A stretch of 64,000 nt of DNA from Bacillus sp. SORGH_AS_0510 (GCF_030818775.1 NZ_JAUTAU010000001.1:62001-126000); one strand, 5' to 3'. Counted from the first letter of the stretch, positions 27,404-44,006 are shown. Numbers and translations: made by a program. The notes: generated by a model from the letters alone, not told the origin.

Positions 27404-27594
27404 CGGTCTCGTCTCCCTTCTCTATTCAGAATAGCGTTCGCCAATACAAAATTTGTGTATGCATTGGGTCTTTTCTTCATACGTCATCCTGCAACCTTAC
27501 AATTCTAACATAATGAGCAGCATTCTGTCCTCTAGTAACTATTAACAAATTACATTTTTTTTGGATTAGAATGGGTTTGGTTAAGAAATAGATA

Positions 27595-28340
27595 CTAAAT
27601 CTTAGTTAAAATTTCAAAACCTGTTTCAGTGATCGCAATTGTATGTTCAAAATGAGCACACATTTTGCCATCAACTGTTACAACCGTCCAATCGTCAGCC
27701 AATGTATTTACATACCGGGTTCCGGCATTCACCATCGGTTCAATTGCAAGTACCATACCAGGCTTTAATACAGGACCTTTATTAGGTGGACCAAAATGAG
27801 GAATATCTGGGTCCTCATGTAAGTCTTGCCCTACTCCGTGCCCTACATACTCACGTACAATAGAAAAACCATTTGCTTCCACATACTTTTGTATCGCATG
27901 GGAGATGTTCGAGAGTCGCTCGCCCGGTTTAGCTTCCTTTAAGCCTTGATAAAGTGATTCCTCAGTCACTTCTAAAAGTTTCTGGGAATTTTCATCAATC
28001 GTTCCTACAGCATATGTCCAAGCTGAATCTCCATGGTAGCCGTTATACTTAGCACCGATATCGATACTAATGATGTCGCCCTCATTTAGGACTCGGTCAC
28101 CAGGTATTCCGTGAACAAGTTCGTTGTTCACACTTGTACAGATACTGCCGCGAAAACCATTATACCCTTTAAATGAAGGAATTGCATCCTTGCTGAGAAT
28201 AAACTCTTCAGCAATTCTGTCCAATTCACGCGTTGTGATACCTGGCGCGATATGTTTTTTTAACTCTTGATGAGTCAAAGCCACAATTCGACCAGCTTCA
28301 CGCATGATCTCAATTTCCTTAGGGGTTTTACAAATGATCA

Positions 28341-28341
<1 letters not shown>
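27595..28341 (-). CDS. map: Methionine aminopeptidase type I
   Basis: 248 residues of the pita-bread fold. Metal ligands are recognisable in [17 protein letters not shown] (two Asp), [12 protein letters not shown] (His), AIEPMV (Glu) and FEHTIAI (Glu). It removes the initiator Met from nascent proteins. Its start coincides with the adk stop region (1-nt overlap), so the two are translationally coupled. No N-terminal zinc-finger extension is present, consistent with type Ia. Confidence 0.96.
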
Positions 28342-29009
<668 letters not shown>

Positions 29010-29048
29010 CTATAAATGGGTTTTAGGGAACAATAGTCCCCTAAACCT

Positions 29049-30344
29049 TTACTTAATAAAACCTTTATAATGACGTTTAACCAGTTGTGCTTCAAGTTGT
29101 TTATACGTGTCAAGTGCAACACCGACTACGATTAACAAGCTTGTTCCTCCGATTTGAGCCGATTGCGGTAAATTCGCTATTTTAATAAAAATAGTTGGAA
29201 GTACAGCAATGACTGTTAAGAAGATCGCACCAACAAAAGTTAATCGATATAAAACGCGAGTTAAGTATTCCTGTGTGCTCTTACCAGGACGAATTCCTGG
29301 AATATAGCCGCATTGCTTCTGTAAGTTTTCCGCCGCTTGTTCAGGGTTAACTTGGATAAAAGCATAGAAATAAGTGAACGCGATAATTAGTACTGCATAT
29401 AACGTCATCCCAATTGGATGAGAATAATCAAGATTTCTGTTAATCCACAGTGTTACATCATTTGTTGGAAAGAATGATGCAATGGTTCTTGGTGTTACAA
29501 TGAATGAAACTGCAAAGATAACAGGGATAACACCCGCAGCGTTAACTTTTAACGGCATGTGAGTGGACTGTCCTCCAACAGGATTTCTTCCTGCAACAAC
29601 ACGTTTAGCATATTGGATTGGAATTTTACGGTTTGCTTGTTGGATGAAGATAACACCAACAACAATTGCAATAATAGCAAGTGCGATTAATACAACCGTT
29701 ACAATACGTAAAAATAATGCTTCTCCTGCGTTCTCAAACTGCTGAACATAAATTTGATTGATAGTTGAAGGCATACCAGCAACGATCCCTGCAAAGATGA
29801 TGATGGAAATTCCATTTCCTACACCCTTCTCAGTGATCTGCTCACCTAACCACATCAAGAATGATGTACCAGCTGTTAGAGTAACGGCAATCAGTAGATA
29901 CGTACCAATACCAGGGTTTTCAATCAAACGGCCGCTTGCTAAATTGTTAAAGCCATAAGACATACCTAATGCTTGGATAAAACCAAGCACAACAGTGAAA
30001 TAACGAGTGAACTGAGCAATCTTACGACGACCAGATTCACCTTGTTTGGACCATTCCGTAAATTTAGGAACAACGTCCATTTGAAGTAACTGAATGATAA
30101 TGGAAGCTGTAATGTAAGGCATAATACCCATTGCAAAGATGGAGAATTGTTTCAACGCTCCACCACCAAAGGTATTTAAAATACCGAAAACACTCAGCTT
30201 ATCCTGACTAGCAAGCACATCAGCATTAACATTCGGTACAGGAATGAATGTGCCTAGTCGAAATACGACTAGCATTAAGAGGGTGAATAAAATCTTTCGA
30301 CGTATATCACCCACGCGCATAAAATTGGAGATTGTCTGGAACAT
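29049..30344 (-). CDS. secY: Preprotein translocase subunit SecY
   Basis: 431-residue channel protein with ten membrane segments, beginning [20 protein letters not shown]. The signature GMPYITASIIIQLL-like segment (IMPYITASIIIQLLQ) and the cytosolic loop with RKIPIQYAKR are present. It exports proteins with SecA and with SecE, encoded at 56.6 kb. It overlaps rplO by one base. Confidence 0.97.
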   Translation of the reverse strand: MFQTISNFMRVGDIRRKILFTLLMLVVFRLGTFIPVPNVNADVLASQDKLSVFGILNTFGGGALKQFSIFAMGIMPYITASIIIQLLQMDVVPKFTEWSKQGESGRRKIAQFTRYFTVVLGFIQALGMSYGFNNLASGRLIENPGIGTYLLIAVTLTAGTSFLMWLGEQITEKGVGNGISIIIFAGIVAGMPSTINQIYVQQFENAGEALFLRIVTVVLIALAIIAIVVGVIFIQQANRKIPIQYAKRVVAGRNPVGGQSTHMPLKVNAAGVIPVIFAVSFIVTPRTIASFFPTNDVTLWINRNLDYSHPIGMTLYAVLIIAFTYFYAFIQVNPEQAAENLQKQCGYIPGIRPGKSTQEYLTRVLYRLTFVGAIFLTVIAVLPTIFIKIANLPQSAQIGGTSLLIVVGVALDTYKQLEAQLVKRHYKGFIK

Positions 30345-30784
30345 TAGATCACCTCAGTAGTTCCGCCAGCAGCTTCGATCGCTTCCTTAGCAGCAGAGGA
30401 GAATTTGTGAGCTTTTACAGTCAACTTTTTCTCTACGTTCCCTTTAGCAAGAACTTTGATTCCTGCTTTTTCGTTACTTACAACGCCTGTTTCGATAAGA
30501 AGTTCTGGAGTAACTTCTGTACCTTCCTCAAAGCGATTTAATACATCAAGATTGACAATTGCATATTCTTTGCGGCTGATATTTGTAAATCCGCGCTTTG
30601 GTAAACGACGGTATAAAGGTGTTTGACCACCTTCAAAACCTACACGTACACCACCGCCTGAACGAGCGTTTTGTCCTTTATGACCTTTACCCGCAGTCTT
30701 CCCTTGACCAGAACCGATACCACGTCCAAGACGCTTACGCTCTTTACGAGAACCTTCGGCAGGTTTTAATTCATGAAGTTTCAT
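30344..30784 (-). CDS. rplO: 50S ribosomal protein L15
   Basis: 146 residues. The Gly-rich N-terminal extension ([20 protein letters not shown]) that threads through 23S rRNA is intact, as is the C-terminal globular domain. A late 50S assembly protein. AAGGAGGT precedes the ATG. It precedes secY with a one-base overlap. Confidence 0.97.
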   Translation of the reverse strand: MKLHELKPAEGSRKERKRLGRGIGSGQGKTAGKGHKGQNARSGGGVRVGFEGGQTPLYRRLPKRGFTNISRKEYAIVNLDVLNRFEEGTEVTPELLIETGVVSNEKAGIKVLAKGNVEKKLTVKAHKFSSAAKEAIEAAGGTTEVI

Positions 30785-30816
30785 ATTGGCACCTCCTTAT
30801 TAAAGAAAAGAATCAA

Positions 30817-30999
30817 TTATTGTTCTTTAACTGTTACAAGGTGAGCAACTTTGTTAATCATACCGCGAATCGCAGCGTTATCTTGATGCTCAACTGTTTG
30901 ATTTAATTTACGTAAACCTAGTGCAGTAACTGTCGCGCGTTGGTCCTCAGGGCGACCAATTACACTACGGCTGAGGGTAACTAATAGTTTATTCGCCAT
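30817..30999 (-). CDS. rpmD: 50S ribosomal protein L30
   Basis: 60 residues, starting [21 protein letters not shown] short form typical of bacteria. It lies 13 nt after rpsE with AAGGAGGG as ribosome binding site and 33 nt before rplO. Confidence 0.96.
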   Translation of the reverse strand: MANKLLVTLSRSVIGRPEDQRATVTALGLRKLNQTVEHQDNAAIRGMINKVAHLVTVKEQ

Positions 31000-31012
31000 T
31001 TGATTTCCCTCC

Positions 31013-31513
31013 TTATCCTAACAGTTCTTCTACTGATTTACCACGTAATTTCGCTACGTCTTCAGCACGTTTTAGTTGTTTTAATCCGTCAATAGTTGCA
31101 CGAACCATATTGATTGGTGTGTTAGTTCCTAATGATTTTGAAAGGATATCAGCAACTCCACCTAATTCAAGAACCGCACGAACTGGGCCACCAGCGATAA
31201 CTCCTGTACCTTCAGAAGCAGGCTTTAGAAGAATTTCGCCAGCACCAAAACGTCCTAGTACTTGGTGAGGAATTGAAGTTCCAACCATTGGTACTTCCAC
31301 TAAGTTTTTCTTTGCATCTTCGATGGCTTTACGGATTGCATCTGGAACCTCTTGGGCTTTACCAGTACCAAATCCTACATGACCGTTTTTATCCCCAACT
31401 ACTACAAGAGCAGAGAAACGGAAACGACGTCCACCTTTAACAACTTTCGCAACACGGTTAACCGTTACTACGCGTTCTTCTAGTTCAAGTTTGTTTGGAT
31501 CAATACGACGCAT
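31013..31513 (-). CDS. rpsE: 30S ribosomal protein S5
   Basis: 166 residues. The dsRNA-binding domain has [18 protein letters not shown], where spectinomycin-resistance changes occur in other species; this loop looks wild type. S5 contributes to mRNA entry and decoding accuracy. It lies between rplR and rpmD with an AAGGAGGG site. Confidence 0.97.
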   Translation of the reverse strand: MRRIDPNKLELEERVVTVNRVAKVVKGGRRFRFSALVVVGDKNGHVGFGTGKAQEVPDAIRKAIEDAKKNLVEVPMVGTSIPHQVLGRFGAGEILLKPASEGTGVIAGGPVRAVLELGGVADILSKSLGTNTPINMVRATIDGLKQLKRAEDVAKLRGKSVEELLG

Positions 31514-31537
31514 CTTTTTGTGTCCCTCCTTTGTCTA

Positions 31538-31900
31538 TTAAAATTGTAAGCCGTTTTCGCGAGCAGCATCAGCTAATGCTTGCACACGTCCGTGGTATAG
31601 GTATCCTCCACGATCAAAGACAATAGAAGTGATACCTTTTTCTACCGCACGTTTAGCGACTAATTCTCCGACCTTTTTCGCTGCTTCAACGTTACTAGTA
31701 GATTCAAGACCGAAATCTTTTTCTTTAGTAGAAGCACTTGCTAAAGTTACTCCAGCCATGTCATCGATTAATTGAGCATAAATATGCTTATTTGAACGAA
31801 ACACATTTAGACGTGGACGAGCAGCAGTACCGCTAAGTTTCGCACGAACACGAGCATGTCTCTTCTTGCGAGTAGCGTTTTTATCTTGCTTCGTAATCAT
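31538..31900 (-). CDS. rplR: 50S ribosomal protein L18
   Basis: 120 residues: [20 protein letters not shown], then the 5S rRNA-binding domain ending [19 protein letters not shown]. With L5 it attaches 5S rRNA to the central protuberance. AAAGGAGTG precedes the ATG. Normal place between rplF and rpsE. Confidence 0.97.
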   Translation of the reverse strand: MITKQDKNATRKKRHARVRAKLSGTAARPRLNVFRSNKHIYAQLIDDMAGVTLASASTKEKDFGLESTSNVEAAKKVGELVAKRAVEKGITSIVFDRGGYLYHGRVQALADAARENGLQF

Positions 31901-31932
31901 TTACGTCACTCCTTTCGTTTACCTATGCGGCA

Positions 31933-32469
31933 TTACTTACCTGTTTTACCTTCTTTACGACGAACGTTTTCGCCTTCGTAACGAATTCCTTTACCTTTAT
32001 AAGGCTCTGGAGGACGAACTTGACGGATATTGGCTGCAAGAGCACCAACACGTTCCTTATCAGTACCTTTTACAATAACTTTTGTATTAGCAGGTACTTC
32101 GATTTCAAGGCCAGCTTCAGGTTCAATTTCAACTGGGTGAGAATAACCTACGTTTAATACAAGTTTGTTACCTTGCTTTTGCGCACGATATCCAACCCCG
32201 ATTAGTTCTAGGCTTCTTGTGAATCCGTTGGATACACCCTCAACCATGTTCGCGATCACTGCACGAGTAGTACCGTGCAATGCGCGGTGTTCTTTAACGT
32301 CAGATGGACGAGTGATCGATACAACGTTCTCTTCAACGTTGATTGTGATATCAGGATTAAAAGTACGAGTTAATTCGCCTTTAGGTCCTTTTACAGTAAC
32401 AGTACTACCGTTTAAAGTAACAGTAACTCCTGCTGGAATTTCAATTGGTTTTTTTCCTACGCGAGACAT
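31933..32469 (-). CDS. rplF: 50S ribosomal protein L6
   Basis: 178 residues, two homologous RNA-binding domains: [19 protein letters not shown] at the start and the conserved [17 protein letters not shown] near the C-terminus. L6 sits near the factor-binding site. GGAGGTG precedes the start; it follows rpsH by 31 nt. Confidence 0.97.
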   Translation of the reverse strand: MSRVGKKPIEIPAGVTVTLNGSTVTVKGPKGELTRTFNPDITINVEENVVSITRPSDVKEHRALHGTTRAVIANMVEGVSNGFTRSLELIGVGYRAQKQGNKLVLNVGYSHPVEIEPEAGLEIEVPANTKVIVKGTDKERVGALAANIRQVRPPEPYKGKGIRYEGENVRRKEGKTGK

Positions 32470-32500
32470 TTAGTGCACCTCCATTCATTCAAAAACTCGA

Positions 32501-32905
<405 letters not shown>

Positions 32906-32930
32906 TTACCTCCTTCCCAGACTTTGGGTT

Positions 32931-33140
<210 letters not shown>

Positions 33141-33680
33141 TTACTTTTGGAATGGCATTCCAAATTGAGTTAAAAGTTCACGAGATTCTTCGTCGGTCTT
33201 AGCAGTCGTTACGATAACGATGTCCATACCGCGAACCTTGGTTACTTTATCATAATCAATTTCAGGGAAGATTAATTGTTCTTTAATCCCTAATGTATAG
33301 TTACCGCGGCCATCGAAAGCCTTTTTAGAAACTCCACGGAAGTCACGAACACGAGGTAACGATACTGAAACTAATTTATCCAAGAATTCGTACATACGCT
33401 CACCGCGAAGGGTAACTTTTGCACCGATAGGCATACCTTCACGAAGACGGAAGCCAGCGATAGATTTTTTCGCACGAGTTACTAATGGTTTTTGACCTGT
33501 GATAGTTGTAAGCTCTTCAACAGCATTATCAAGTGCTTTTGCGTTTGCAACTGCATCACCAACACCCATGTTCACAACGATTTTTTCAAGTTTAGGAACT
33601 TCCATAACTGATTTATAGTTGAACTTGCTCATTAGAGCAGGAGTAACTTCTTTAACAAATTTTTCTTTTAGGCGGTTCAC
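33141..33680 (-). CDS. rplE: 50S ribosomal protein L5
   Basis: 179 residues, starting [20 protein letters not shown]; the motif [17 protein letters not shown] and the C-terminal [15 protein letters not shown] are standard. L5 binds 5S rRNA and contacts P-site tRNA. It is 27 nt after rplX with AAGGGAGG upstream. Confidence 0.97.
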   Translation of the reverse strand: MNRLKEKFVKEVTPALMSKFNYKSVMEVPKLEKIVVNMGVGDAVANAKALDNAVEELTTITGQKPLVTRAKKSIAGFRLREGMPIGAKVTLRGERMYEFLDKLVSVSLPRVRDFRGVSKKAFDGRGNYTLGIKEQLIFPEIDYDKVTKVRGMDIVIVTTAKTDEESRELLTQFGMPFQK

Positions 33681-33707
33681 TTATTGTACCTCCCTTCTTA
33701 ATTTAAA

Positions 33708-34016
33708 CTATTTATCTAAAACTTCACCGGATTTTGCTACGCGTACTTTCTTTCCATCAACCGTTTTGTAACCTACACGAGTTGGGTTACCTGATTTAGG
33801 ATCGATAGGCATTACGTTTGATACATGAATAGGAGCCTCAAAGCTTAAAATTCCGCCTTGTGGATTCGCTTGAGAAGGTTTAGCGTGTTTTTTCACGATG
33901 TTAACACCTTCTACTAGTACACGGCTTTCTTTAGGATAAGCAGCTAGGATTACACCTGTTTTGCCTTTATCCTTGCCAGAGATGACCTTTACTTTATCAC
34001 CTTTTTTTACATGCAT
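33708..34016 (-). CDS. rplX: 50S ribosomal protein L24
   Basis: 102 residues from the ATG at 34016 (AAGGAGGTG upstream): [20 protein letters not shown] is the KOW motif. L24 initiates 50S assembly and borders the exit tunnel. An in-frame start at 34040 would overlap the ribosome binding site and is rejected. It follows rplN by 36 nt. Confidence 0.97.
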   Translation of the reverse strand: MHVKKGDKVKVISGKDKGKTGVILAAYPKESRVLVEGVNIVKKHAKPSQANPQGGILSFEAPIHVSNVMPIDPKSGNPTRVGYKTVDGKKVRVAKSGEVLDK

Positions 34017-34052
34017 CTGTGCGCACCTCCTTAAAGGCAATTGATTTTAAAA

Positions 34053-34448
<396 letters not shown>

Positions 34449-34460
34449 TTATCCGAACAA

Positions 34461-34724
34461 TTAAATAATAACGGCTTTTTCTACTACTTCGACTAAACGG
34501 AAGCGTTTAGTAGCTGAAAGTGGGCGAGTTTCCATGATACGAACTACATCGCCGATCTTTGCCTCGTTTTGCTCATCATGAGCTTTGAACTTTTTAGAGT
34601 ACTTAACGCGTTTACCGTATAATGGATGCTTTTTGTAAGTTTCAACAAGAACAGTAACAGTCTTATCCATCTTGTCAGAAACTACGCGTCCAGTGTAAAC
34701 CTTACGTTGGTTACGTTCACTCAT
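34461..34724 (-). CDS. rpsQ: 30S ribosomal protein S17
   Basis: 87 residues of OB fold: [20 protein letters not shown] and the conserved [21 protein letters not shown]17 is a primary 16S 5'-domain binder. GAGGAGG precedes the start; it follows rpmC by 23 nt. Confidence 0.97.
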   Translation of the reverse strand: MSERNQRKVYTGRVVSDKMDKTVTVLVETYKKHPLYGKRVKYSKKFKAHDEQNEAKIGDVVRIMETRPLSATKRFRLVEVVEKAVII

Positions 34725-34747
34725 TCTGTGAACCTCCTCTCAGGTAA

Positions 34748-35372
<625 letters not shown>

Positions 35373-35374
35373 GA

Positions 35375-36672
<1,298 letters not shown>

Positions 36673-36732
36673 GAAGGAACCTCCCTTCGTGACTGTTCTA
36701 CGGTTCGTTCTTTGAACCGTAGTAAAGTCCCG

Positions 36733-37876
<1,144 letters not shown>

Positions 37877-37877
<1 letters not shown>

Positions 37878-38500
37878 TATGCAAGCACCTCCTCTACTTT
37901 TTCAACCGCTGCTTTAGTCATGATTAATTGATCATGATTAACAACATCTAATACGTTAATTCCATTAGCTGTTACTACTGTTACACCAGGAATGTTACGT
38001 GCAGAAAGTGCTACATTCTCATCTAGGTCAGCAGTTACAATCAAAGCTTTCTTTTCAACAGAAAGACCAGCTAATACAGCCTTGAATTCTTTTGTTTTTG
38101 GAGCTTCGAATGCTAAGCTTTCTAATACTAAGATATTTTCTTCTTGTACTTTAGAAGATAATGCAGATTTAATCGCTAAGCGACGTACTTTCTTTGGTAA
38201 TGAATAGCTGTAGCTGCGTGGTGTTGGACCGAATACAGTACCACCTCCGCGCCATTGTGGAGAACGAATTGACCCTTGACGTGCACGGCCAGTTCCTTTT
38301 TGACGCCATGGTTTACGACCACCGCCGCGTACTTCAGAACGAATTTTAGTTTTATGAGTACCTTGACGTAATGAAGCTCTTTGCATAACAATTGCTTCAA
38401 ATAATACGTGTTGGTTAGGCTCAATACCAAAAACTGTTTCATTAAGTTCGATTTCACCAACTTGTGAACCGTTTTGGTTTAATAATGCTACTTTAGGCAT
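37877..38500 (-). CDS. rplD: 50S ribosomal protein L4
   Basis: 207 residues. The long tunnel loop ([20 protein letters not shown]) is intact and wild type at macrolide-relevant positions. In B. subtilis L4 is not known to autoregulate its operon as in E. coli. AAGGAGGAAC precedes the start. Confidence 0.97.
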
Positions 38501-38528
38501 TCCTTGTTCCTCCTTTCTTAAGAACTAT

Positions 38529-39155
38529 TTATGCTTTTACCGCACCTTTAATTTTTAATAATGCTTTTCTCGCACCTGGGACGTTACCTTTGATTAAAAG
38601 TAAGTTGCGTTCAGCATCAACTTTTACGATTTCAAGGTTTTGAACAGTAACTTGCTCTCCACCCATGCGTCCTGGTAATAATTTACCTTTGAATACACGG
38701 TTTGGAGCAACAGGTCCCATTGAACCAGGACGACGGTGATAACGAGAACCGTGAGCCATTGGGCCGCGTGATTGTCCGTGGCGCTTGATTGAGCCTTGGA
38801 AACCTTTACCCTTTGAGATTCCTGTTACATCTACGATATCGCCTGCTGCGAAAATATCAACTTTGACTTCTTGACCAACTTCATATGCTGCTAAGTCGTC
38901 TCCGCGGAATTCGCGAATGAAGCGCTTAGGAGCAGTACTTGCTTTAGCAACATGTCCTTTTTCAGGTTTGTTAGCTAACTTCTCACGCTTGTCTTCAAAA
39001 CCAACTTGAACAGCTGTGTATCCATCAGTATCAACTGATTTCTTTTGAAGAACAACGTTTGGAGCTACCTCAACTACAGTTACAGGGATTAAGTTGCCGT
39101 TTTCTGCAAATACTTGAGTCATACCAATCTTTCTTCCTAAGATTCCTTTGGTCAT
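38529..39155 (-). CDS. rplC: 50S ribosomal protein L3
   Basis: 208 residues beginning [20 protein letters not shown]. The PTC-reaching loop [20 protein letters not shown] contains the residue region where linezolid/tiamulin resistance changes arise; nothing unusual is seen. AGGAGGTGTG precedes the start. Confidence 0.97.
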   Translation of the reverse strand: MTKGILGRKIGMTQVFAENGNLIPVTVVEVAPNVVLQKKSVDTDGYTAVQVGFEDKREKLANKPEKGHVAKASTAPKRFIREFRGDDLAAYEVGQEVKVDIFAAGDIVDVTGISKGKGFQGSIKRHGQSRGPMAHGSRYHRRPGSMGPVAPNRVFKGKLLPGRMGGEQVTVQNLEIVKVDAERNLLLIKGNVPGARKALLKIKGAVKA

Positions 39156-39192
39156 TTAAGTCACACCTCCTGTAAATTATATGTTTATTTGA

Positions 39193-39522
<330 letters not shown>

Positions 39523-39635
39523 CTATTTTAAAAATAGACATTCTCAGTGAAAATTTCCCACACACTCGCCATGGCAAAGCGGCCGGGTGTGTCAGCAACC
39601 TTCCACCTCATCGCAGTCAAAGACCAACATTGTCT

Positions 39636-39664
39636 ATTATACATAAAACATAAAACAAACGCAA
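39636..39664 (-). promoter_or_regulatory. Sigma-A promoter of the rpsJ ribosomal cluster
   Basis: TTGCGT (39664-39659), 17-nt spacer, TATAAT (39641-39636). The ~125-nt leader that follows can fold through GACACACCCGG and a GAGTGTGTG-type arm (39555-39592), and may have a regulatory role. Confidence 0.8.
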
Positions 39665-39779
39665 CATTAATTACGATTTTTTTAATTATGTTTTTGTATC
39701 GAACACTTTTCCTATTATAGCGGCTGAAAAATACTTTTTCAACTATTAATATCAATCTCCAATAATATCCTAATTTGAA

Positions 39780-39976
39780 ATGCGGAAACGCCTTGGTCAG
39801 CCCCGATAGGAAAATGTTCTTCAGCAAGAAAAGTCCGCACTTTGACTTTTATTGCTGAAGAACATTTGACCCGAGGTGTAACAATCATCGCTTTATCAAG
39901 CCATGATTGTTACAAGATACTCACGGGAGATTATCCAGGAGGAAAACTGGCTAGGCGTTGGAGCTGGACAATTTTC
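39780..39976. repeat. Modular palindromic repeat, long form
   Basis: It has the outer arms (CGCCTTGGTCAGCCCCGA... GGCTAGGCG), the CTTCAGCAA/TTGCTGAAG hairpin, and an extra unit with GTAACAATCAT/ATGATTGTTAC and a tail AAAACTGG. It lies between the rpsJ promoter and the tuf terminator in a 582-nt gene-free interval. Confidence 0.8.
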
Positions 39977-40038
39977 ATAGTTTAAGTTTTATTCTATTTA
40001 TATAGAAGAAACTCGAATTTTTCTAGATATGAAGACAC

Positions 40039-40072
40039 AAAAAAGCAGATGGATCGTCACCCATCTGCTTTT
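40039..40072 (-). terminator. tuf terminator
   Basis: The stem AGCAGATGG/CCATCTGCT is followed by six T on the minus strand, immediately after tuf. Confidence 0.9.
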
Positions 40073-40083
40073 CTATATTAAAA

Positions 40084-41271
40084 TTACTCAGTGATTGAAG
40101 TGATTGAACCTGAACCTACTGTACGGCCACCTTCACGAATAGAGAACTTAGTTCCTTCTTCGATCGCAACTGGAGCGATAAGCTCAACAGTCATTTCGAT
40201 GTGGTCACCAGGCATTACCATTTCAGTACCTTCTGGAAGGTTACAGATACCAGTGATATCAGAAGTACGGAAATAGAATTGTGGACGGTAGTTTGAGAAG
40301 AATGGAGTGTGACGTCCACCTTCTTCTTTAGTTAAAACGTAAACTTGTGCTTTGAACTTTGTGTGTGGAGTGATTGATTTTGGCTTAGCCAAAACTTGTC
40401 CACGCTCGATTTCTTCACGAGCAACACCACGAAGAAGGGCACCAATGTTGTCACCAGCTTCAGCGTAATCAAGAAGCTTACGGAACATTTCTACACCTGT
40501 TACAGTAGTAGATTTTGGCTCTTCAGTGAAACCTACGATTTCAACTACGTCACCAACTTTAACTACACCACGCTCAACACGTCCTGTAGCAACTGTTCCA
40601 CGACCAGTGATTGAGAATACGTCCTCAACTGGCATCATGAAAGGCTTGTCAGTGTCACGAGTTGGAGTTGGGATGAATTCGTCAACAGCAGCCATAAGTT
40701 CAAGAACTTTTTCTTCCCATGCTGCTTCACCTTCTAATGCTTTAAGAGCAGAACCTTTGATAACTGGAGTGTCATCGCCAGGGAAATCGTATTCTGATAA
40801 TAGGTCACGAATTTCCATTTCTACTAATTCAAGTAGTTCTTCGTCATCAACCATATCACACTTGTTCATGAATACAACAAGGTAAGGTACGCCTACCTGA
40901 CGAGAAAGAAGGATGTGCTCACGAGTTTGTGGCATTGGACCATCAGTAGCAGATACTACTAAGATACCGCCGTCCATTTGTGCAGCACCAGTGATCATGT
41001 TTTTAACATAGTCAGCGTGTCCTGGGCAGTCTACGTGTGCGTAGTGACGAGCGTCAGTTTCGTATTCAACGTGCGCAGTAGAGATTGTGATACCACGCTC
41101 TTTTTCTTCTGGAGCACCATCGATTTGATCGTATGCACGAGCTTCTGCTTTACCTGATTTCGCAAGTACAGAAGTGATTGCAGCAGTTAAAGTAGTTTTA
41201 CCATGGTCAACGTGTCCGATTGTACCAATGTTAACGTGTGGCTTTGAACGGTCGAATTTAGCTTTTGCCAT
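40084..41271 (-). CDS. tuf: Elongation factor Tu
   Basis: 395 residues: P-loop GHVDHGKT at 19-26, DCPGHADY and NKCDMVD nucleotide motifs, then the two beta-barrel domains. It delivers aminoacyl-tRNA to the A site. Last gene of the str operon; the 129-nt gap after fusA contains a 12-bp hairpin. Codon use is strongly biased, as expected of a highly expressed gene. Confidence 0.98.
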   Translation of the reverse strand: MAKAKFDRSKPHVNIGTIGHVDHGKTTLTAAITSVLAKSGKAEARAYDQIDGAPEEKERGITISTAHVEYETDARHYAHVDCPGHADYVKNMITGAAQMDGGILVVSATDGPMPQTREHILLSRQVGVPYLVVFMNKCDMVDDEELLELVEMEIRDLLSEYDFPGDDTPVIKGSALKALEGEAAWEEKVLELMAAVDEFIPTPTRDTDKPFMMPVEDVFSITGRGTVATGRVERGVVKVGDVVEIVGFTEEPKSTTVTGVEMFRKLLDYAEAGDNIGALLRGVAREEIERGQVLAKPKSITPHTKFKAQVYVLTKEEGGRHTPFFSNYRPQFYFRTSDITGICNLPEGTEMVMPGDHIEMTVELIAPVAIEEGTKFSIREGGRTVGSGSITSITE

Positions 41272-41317
41272 TTTGGAAAATCCTCCTTTGGATTATAAAA
41301 ATTTAAGTATATTAGGT

Positions 41318-41356
41318 AGAAACTGTGAATATATGTATCCATATTTCACAGTTTCT
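41318..41356. other. Perfect 12-bp hairpin between fusA and tuf
   Basis: AGAAACTGTGAA and TTCACAGTTTCT are separated by a 15-nt loop with no adjacent T-run. It could be an RNA processing or stabilising structure, or a weak attenuator between fusA and tuf. Confidence 0.6.
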
Positions 41357-41400
41357 ATTCTTACATAAGTAGTTATACTTTAAACAAAGGTGAAAATCAA

Positions 41401-43482
41401 TTATTCACCTTTATTTTTTTTGATAATTTCTTCAGAAACTGATTTTGGAACTTCTTCGTAGTGATCGAAGTGCATAGAGAATACTCCACGTCCTTGTGTA
41501 CTTGAACGAAGTGCAGTTGCATAACCAAACATTTCTGAAAGTGGAACCATTGCACGAACTACTTGAGCATTACCACGAGCTTCCATACCTTCAACGCGGC
41601 CACGACGTGCAGTGATTTGACCCATGATATCACCTAAATATTCTTCAGGGATAACAACTTCAACCCTCATCATAGGTTCAAGGATTACTGGGCTACACTT
41701 AGACGCAGCATTCTTAAGTGCCATAGAAGCGGCAATCTTAAACGCCATTTCAGATGAGTCAACATCATGGTAAGAACCGTCAAATAGACGAGCTTTGATG
41801 TCTACTAACGGGAATCCAGCAAGAACTCCACGATCTAGAGCATCTTCAAGACCAGCTTGAACAGCAGGGATGTATTCACGAGGAACCACACCACCGACGA
41901 TACCGTTTTCGAACTCGAATCCTTTACCTTCTTCGTTAGGTGAGAATTCAATCCAAACGTGACCGTATTGTCCACGACCACCAGATTGTCTAGCGAATTT
42001 ACCTTCAACTTGTGCAGAAGCACGGAAAGTTTCGCGGTAAGCAACCTGTGGAGCACCTACATTAGCTTCAACTTTGAATTCACGACGCATACGGTCAACG
42101 ATGATATCTAGGTGAAGTTCACCCATACCAGCGATGATAACTTGTCCAGTTTCCTGGTCAGTGTGCGCACGGAATGTTGGATCTTCTTCTTGTAGCTTTT
42201 GTAGTGCAGTAGTCATCTTGTCTTGGTCAGCTTTTGACTTAGGTTCAACAGAAAGTTGAATTACTGGCTCTGGGAATTGCATAGACTCAAGGATAACAGG
42301 GTTTTTGTCATCACATAGAGTATCACCAGTAGTTGTATCTTTCAAACCTACTGCAGCAGCGATGTCACCAGCATAAACCTTAGAGATTTCTTGACGGCTA
42401 TTCGCGTGCATTTGTAGGATACGTCCGATACGCTCACGCTTGCCTTTAGTTGAGTTCTGAACGTATGATCCAGATTCTAAAGTACCAGAGTAAACGCGGA
42501 AGAACGTTAATTTACCAACATAAGGGTCAGTCATAACTTTAAATGCAAGAGCTGAGAATGGCTCTTCATCGCTAGAATGACGTTCAATTACATCTTCTTC
42601 ATCATCAACTGCATGACCTTTGATTGCAGGTACATCTAGTGGAGATGGAAGGTAATCAATAACAGCATCTAACATTAACTGAACACCTTTGTTTTTGAAA
42701 GCTGATCCACAGATTACTGGATAGAATTCAACGTTAACAGTACCTTTACGAATTGCAGCTTTAATCTCTTCTTTAGAGATTTCTTCTCCGCCAAGGTATT
42801 TTTCCATTAACTCTTCATCTAATTCAGCTACTGCTTCAACTAGCTTTTCACGATATTCTTCAGCTTGCGCCATGAATTCTTCAGGGATTTCACGAACTTC
42901 AATATCAGTTCCTAAATCGTTACCGTAGAATACTGCATTCATTTCCACAAGGTCAATGATAGCTTCGAATTGATCTTCAGCACCGATTGGTAACTGAATT
43001 GGGTGTGCATTCGCTTGTAAACGGTCATGAATTGTACCTACTGAGTATAAGAAATCAGCACCAATTTTGTCCATTTTGTTTACGAATACTACACGTGGTA
43101 CACCGTAAGTTGTTGCTTGGCGCCAAACTGTTTCAGTTTGAGGCTCAACACCAGACTGTGCATCTAGTACAGCTACCGCACCATCAAGTACACGTAGGGA
43201 ACGTTCAACTTCAACCGTGAAGTCTACGTGTCCTGGTGTATCGATGATGTTTACGCGGTGGCCTTTCCATTGTGCAGTTGTTGCTGCGGAAGTGATTGTG
43301 ATTCCGCGTTCTTGCTCCTGCTCCATCCAGTCCATCTGAGAAGCGCCTTCATGTGTTTCACCGATTTTATGAATCTTACCAGTGTAATAAAGAACACGCT
43401 CAGTGGTAGTCGTTTTACCGGCATCGATGTGAGCCATGATACCGATATTACGTGTGTTTGCTAAGGAGAACTCTCTTGCCAT
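41401..43482 (-). CDS. fusA: Elongation factor G
   Basis: 693 residues with P-loop AHIDAGKT (17-24), DTPGHVDF and [10 protein letters not shown] motifs, and domains II-V complete ([29 protein letters not shown]). It drives translocation after peptide-bond formation. The usual sites of fusidic-acid-resistance change appear unremarkable. It follows rpsG by 53 nt. Confidence 0.98.
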   Translation of the reverse strand: MAREFSLANTRNIGIMAHIDAGKTTTTERVLYYTGKIHKIGETHEGASQMDWMEQEQERGITITSAATTAQWKGHRVNIIDTPGHVDFTVEVERSLRVLDGAVAVLDAQSGVEPQTETVWRQATTYGVPRVVFVNKMDKIGADFLYSVGTIHDRLQANAHPIQLPIGAEDQFEAIIDLVEMNAVFYGNDLGTDIEVREIPEEFMAQAEEYREKLVEAVAELDEELMEKYLGGEEISKEEIKAAIRKGTVNVEFYPVICGSAFKNKGVQLMLDAVIDYLPSPLDVPAIKGHAVDDEEDVIERHSSDEEPFSALAFKVMTDPYVGKLTFFRVYSGTLESGSYVQNSTKGKRERIGRILQMHANSRQEISKVYAGDIAAAVGLKDTTTGDTLCDDKNPVILESMQFPEPVIQLSVEPKSKADQDKMTTALQKLQEEDPTFRAHTDQETGQVIIAGMGELHLDIIVDRMRREFKVEANVGAPQVAYRETFRASAQVEGKFARQSGGRGQYGHVWIEFSPNEEGKGFEFENGIVGGVVPREYIPAVQAGLEDALDRGVLAGFPLVDIKARLFDGSYHDVDSSEMAFKIAASMALKNAASKCSPVILEPMMRVEVVIPEEYLGDIMGQITARRGRVEGMEARGNAQVVRAMVPLSEMFGYATALRSSTQGRGVFSMHFDHYEEVPKSVSEEIIKKNKGE

Positions 43483-43535
43483 TGGGTCTTTCTCCTTCCT
43501 AGTTTGGAATGAAATTTTTTATATTGAAGGTTAGA

Positions 43536-44006
43536 TTACCAACGATAGTGAGCAAATGCTTTATTTGCTTCAGCCATTTTGTGTGTATCTTCACGCTTCT
43601 TAACAGATGCACCAGTGTTGTTAGCTGCATCCATGATTTCATTAGCTAAACGCTCTTCCATCGTTTTTTCTCCACGAAGACGAGCGTAGTTTACTAACCA
43701 ACGAAGACCAAGTGTTGTACGGCGATCAGGACGCACCTCAACTGGTACTTGGTAGTTTGCACCACCTACACGGCGAGCTCTAACTTCTAATACAGGCATG
43801 ATGTTTTTCATAGCTGCTTCAAAAGTTTCCATTGGCTCTTTGCCAGTACGTTCGCGAATAGTATCGAACGCAGAGTAAAGAATTTCTTGAGATTTACCTC
43901 TTTTACCGTCAACCATCATTTTGTTGATTAAACGAGTAACTAATTTTGAATTGTAAAGTGGATCTGGTAACACGTCTCTTTTTGCTACAGGACCTTTACG
44001 TGGCAT
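43536..44006 (-). CDS. rpsG: 30S ribosomal protein S7
   Basis: 156 residues from the ATG at 44006 ([13 protein letters not shown]), which follows AAAGGAGG; a start six codons upstream is inside that site. S7 organises the 3' domain of 16S rRNA and faces the E site. It lies between rpsL and fusA. Confidence 0.97.
   Translation of the reverse strand: MPRKGPVAKRDVLPDPLYNSKLVTRLINKMMVDGKRGKSQEILYSAFDTIRERTGKEPMETFEAAMKNIMPVLEVRARRVGGANYQVPVEVRPDRRTTLGLRWLVNYARLRGEKTMEERLANEIMDAANNTGASVKKREDTHKMAEANKAFAHYRW

Noticed and set aside
32165..32473. Antisense ORF across rplF and similar long ORFs antisense to rpoB, fusA and tuf
   Set aside because: Shadow frames created by the codon bias of highly expressed ribosomal genes; none has a ribosome binding site or recognisable domain.
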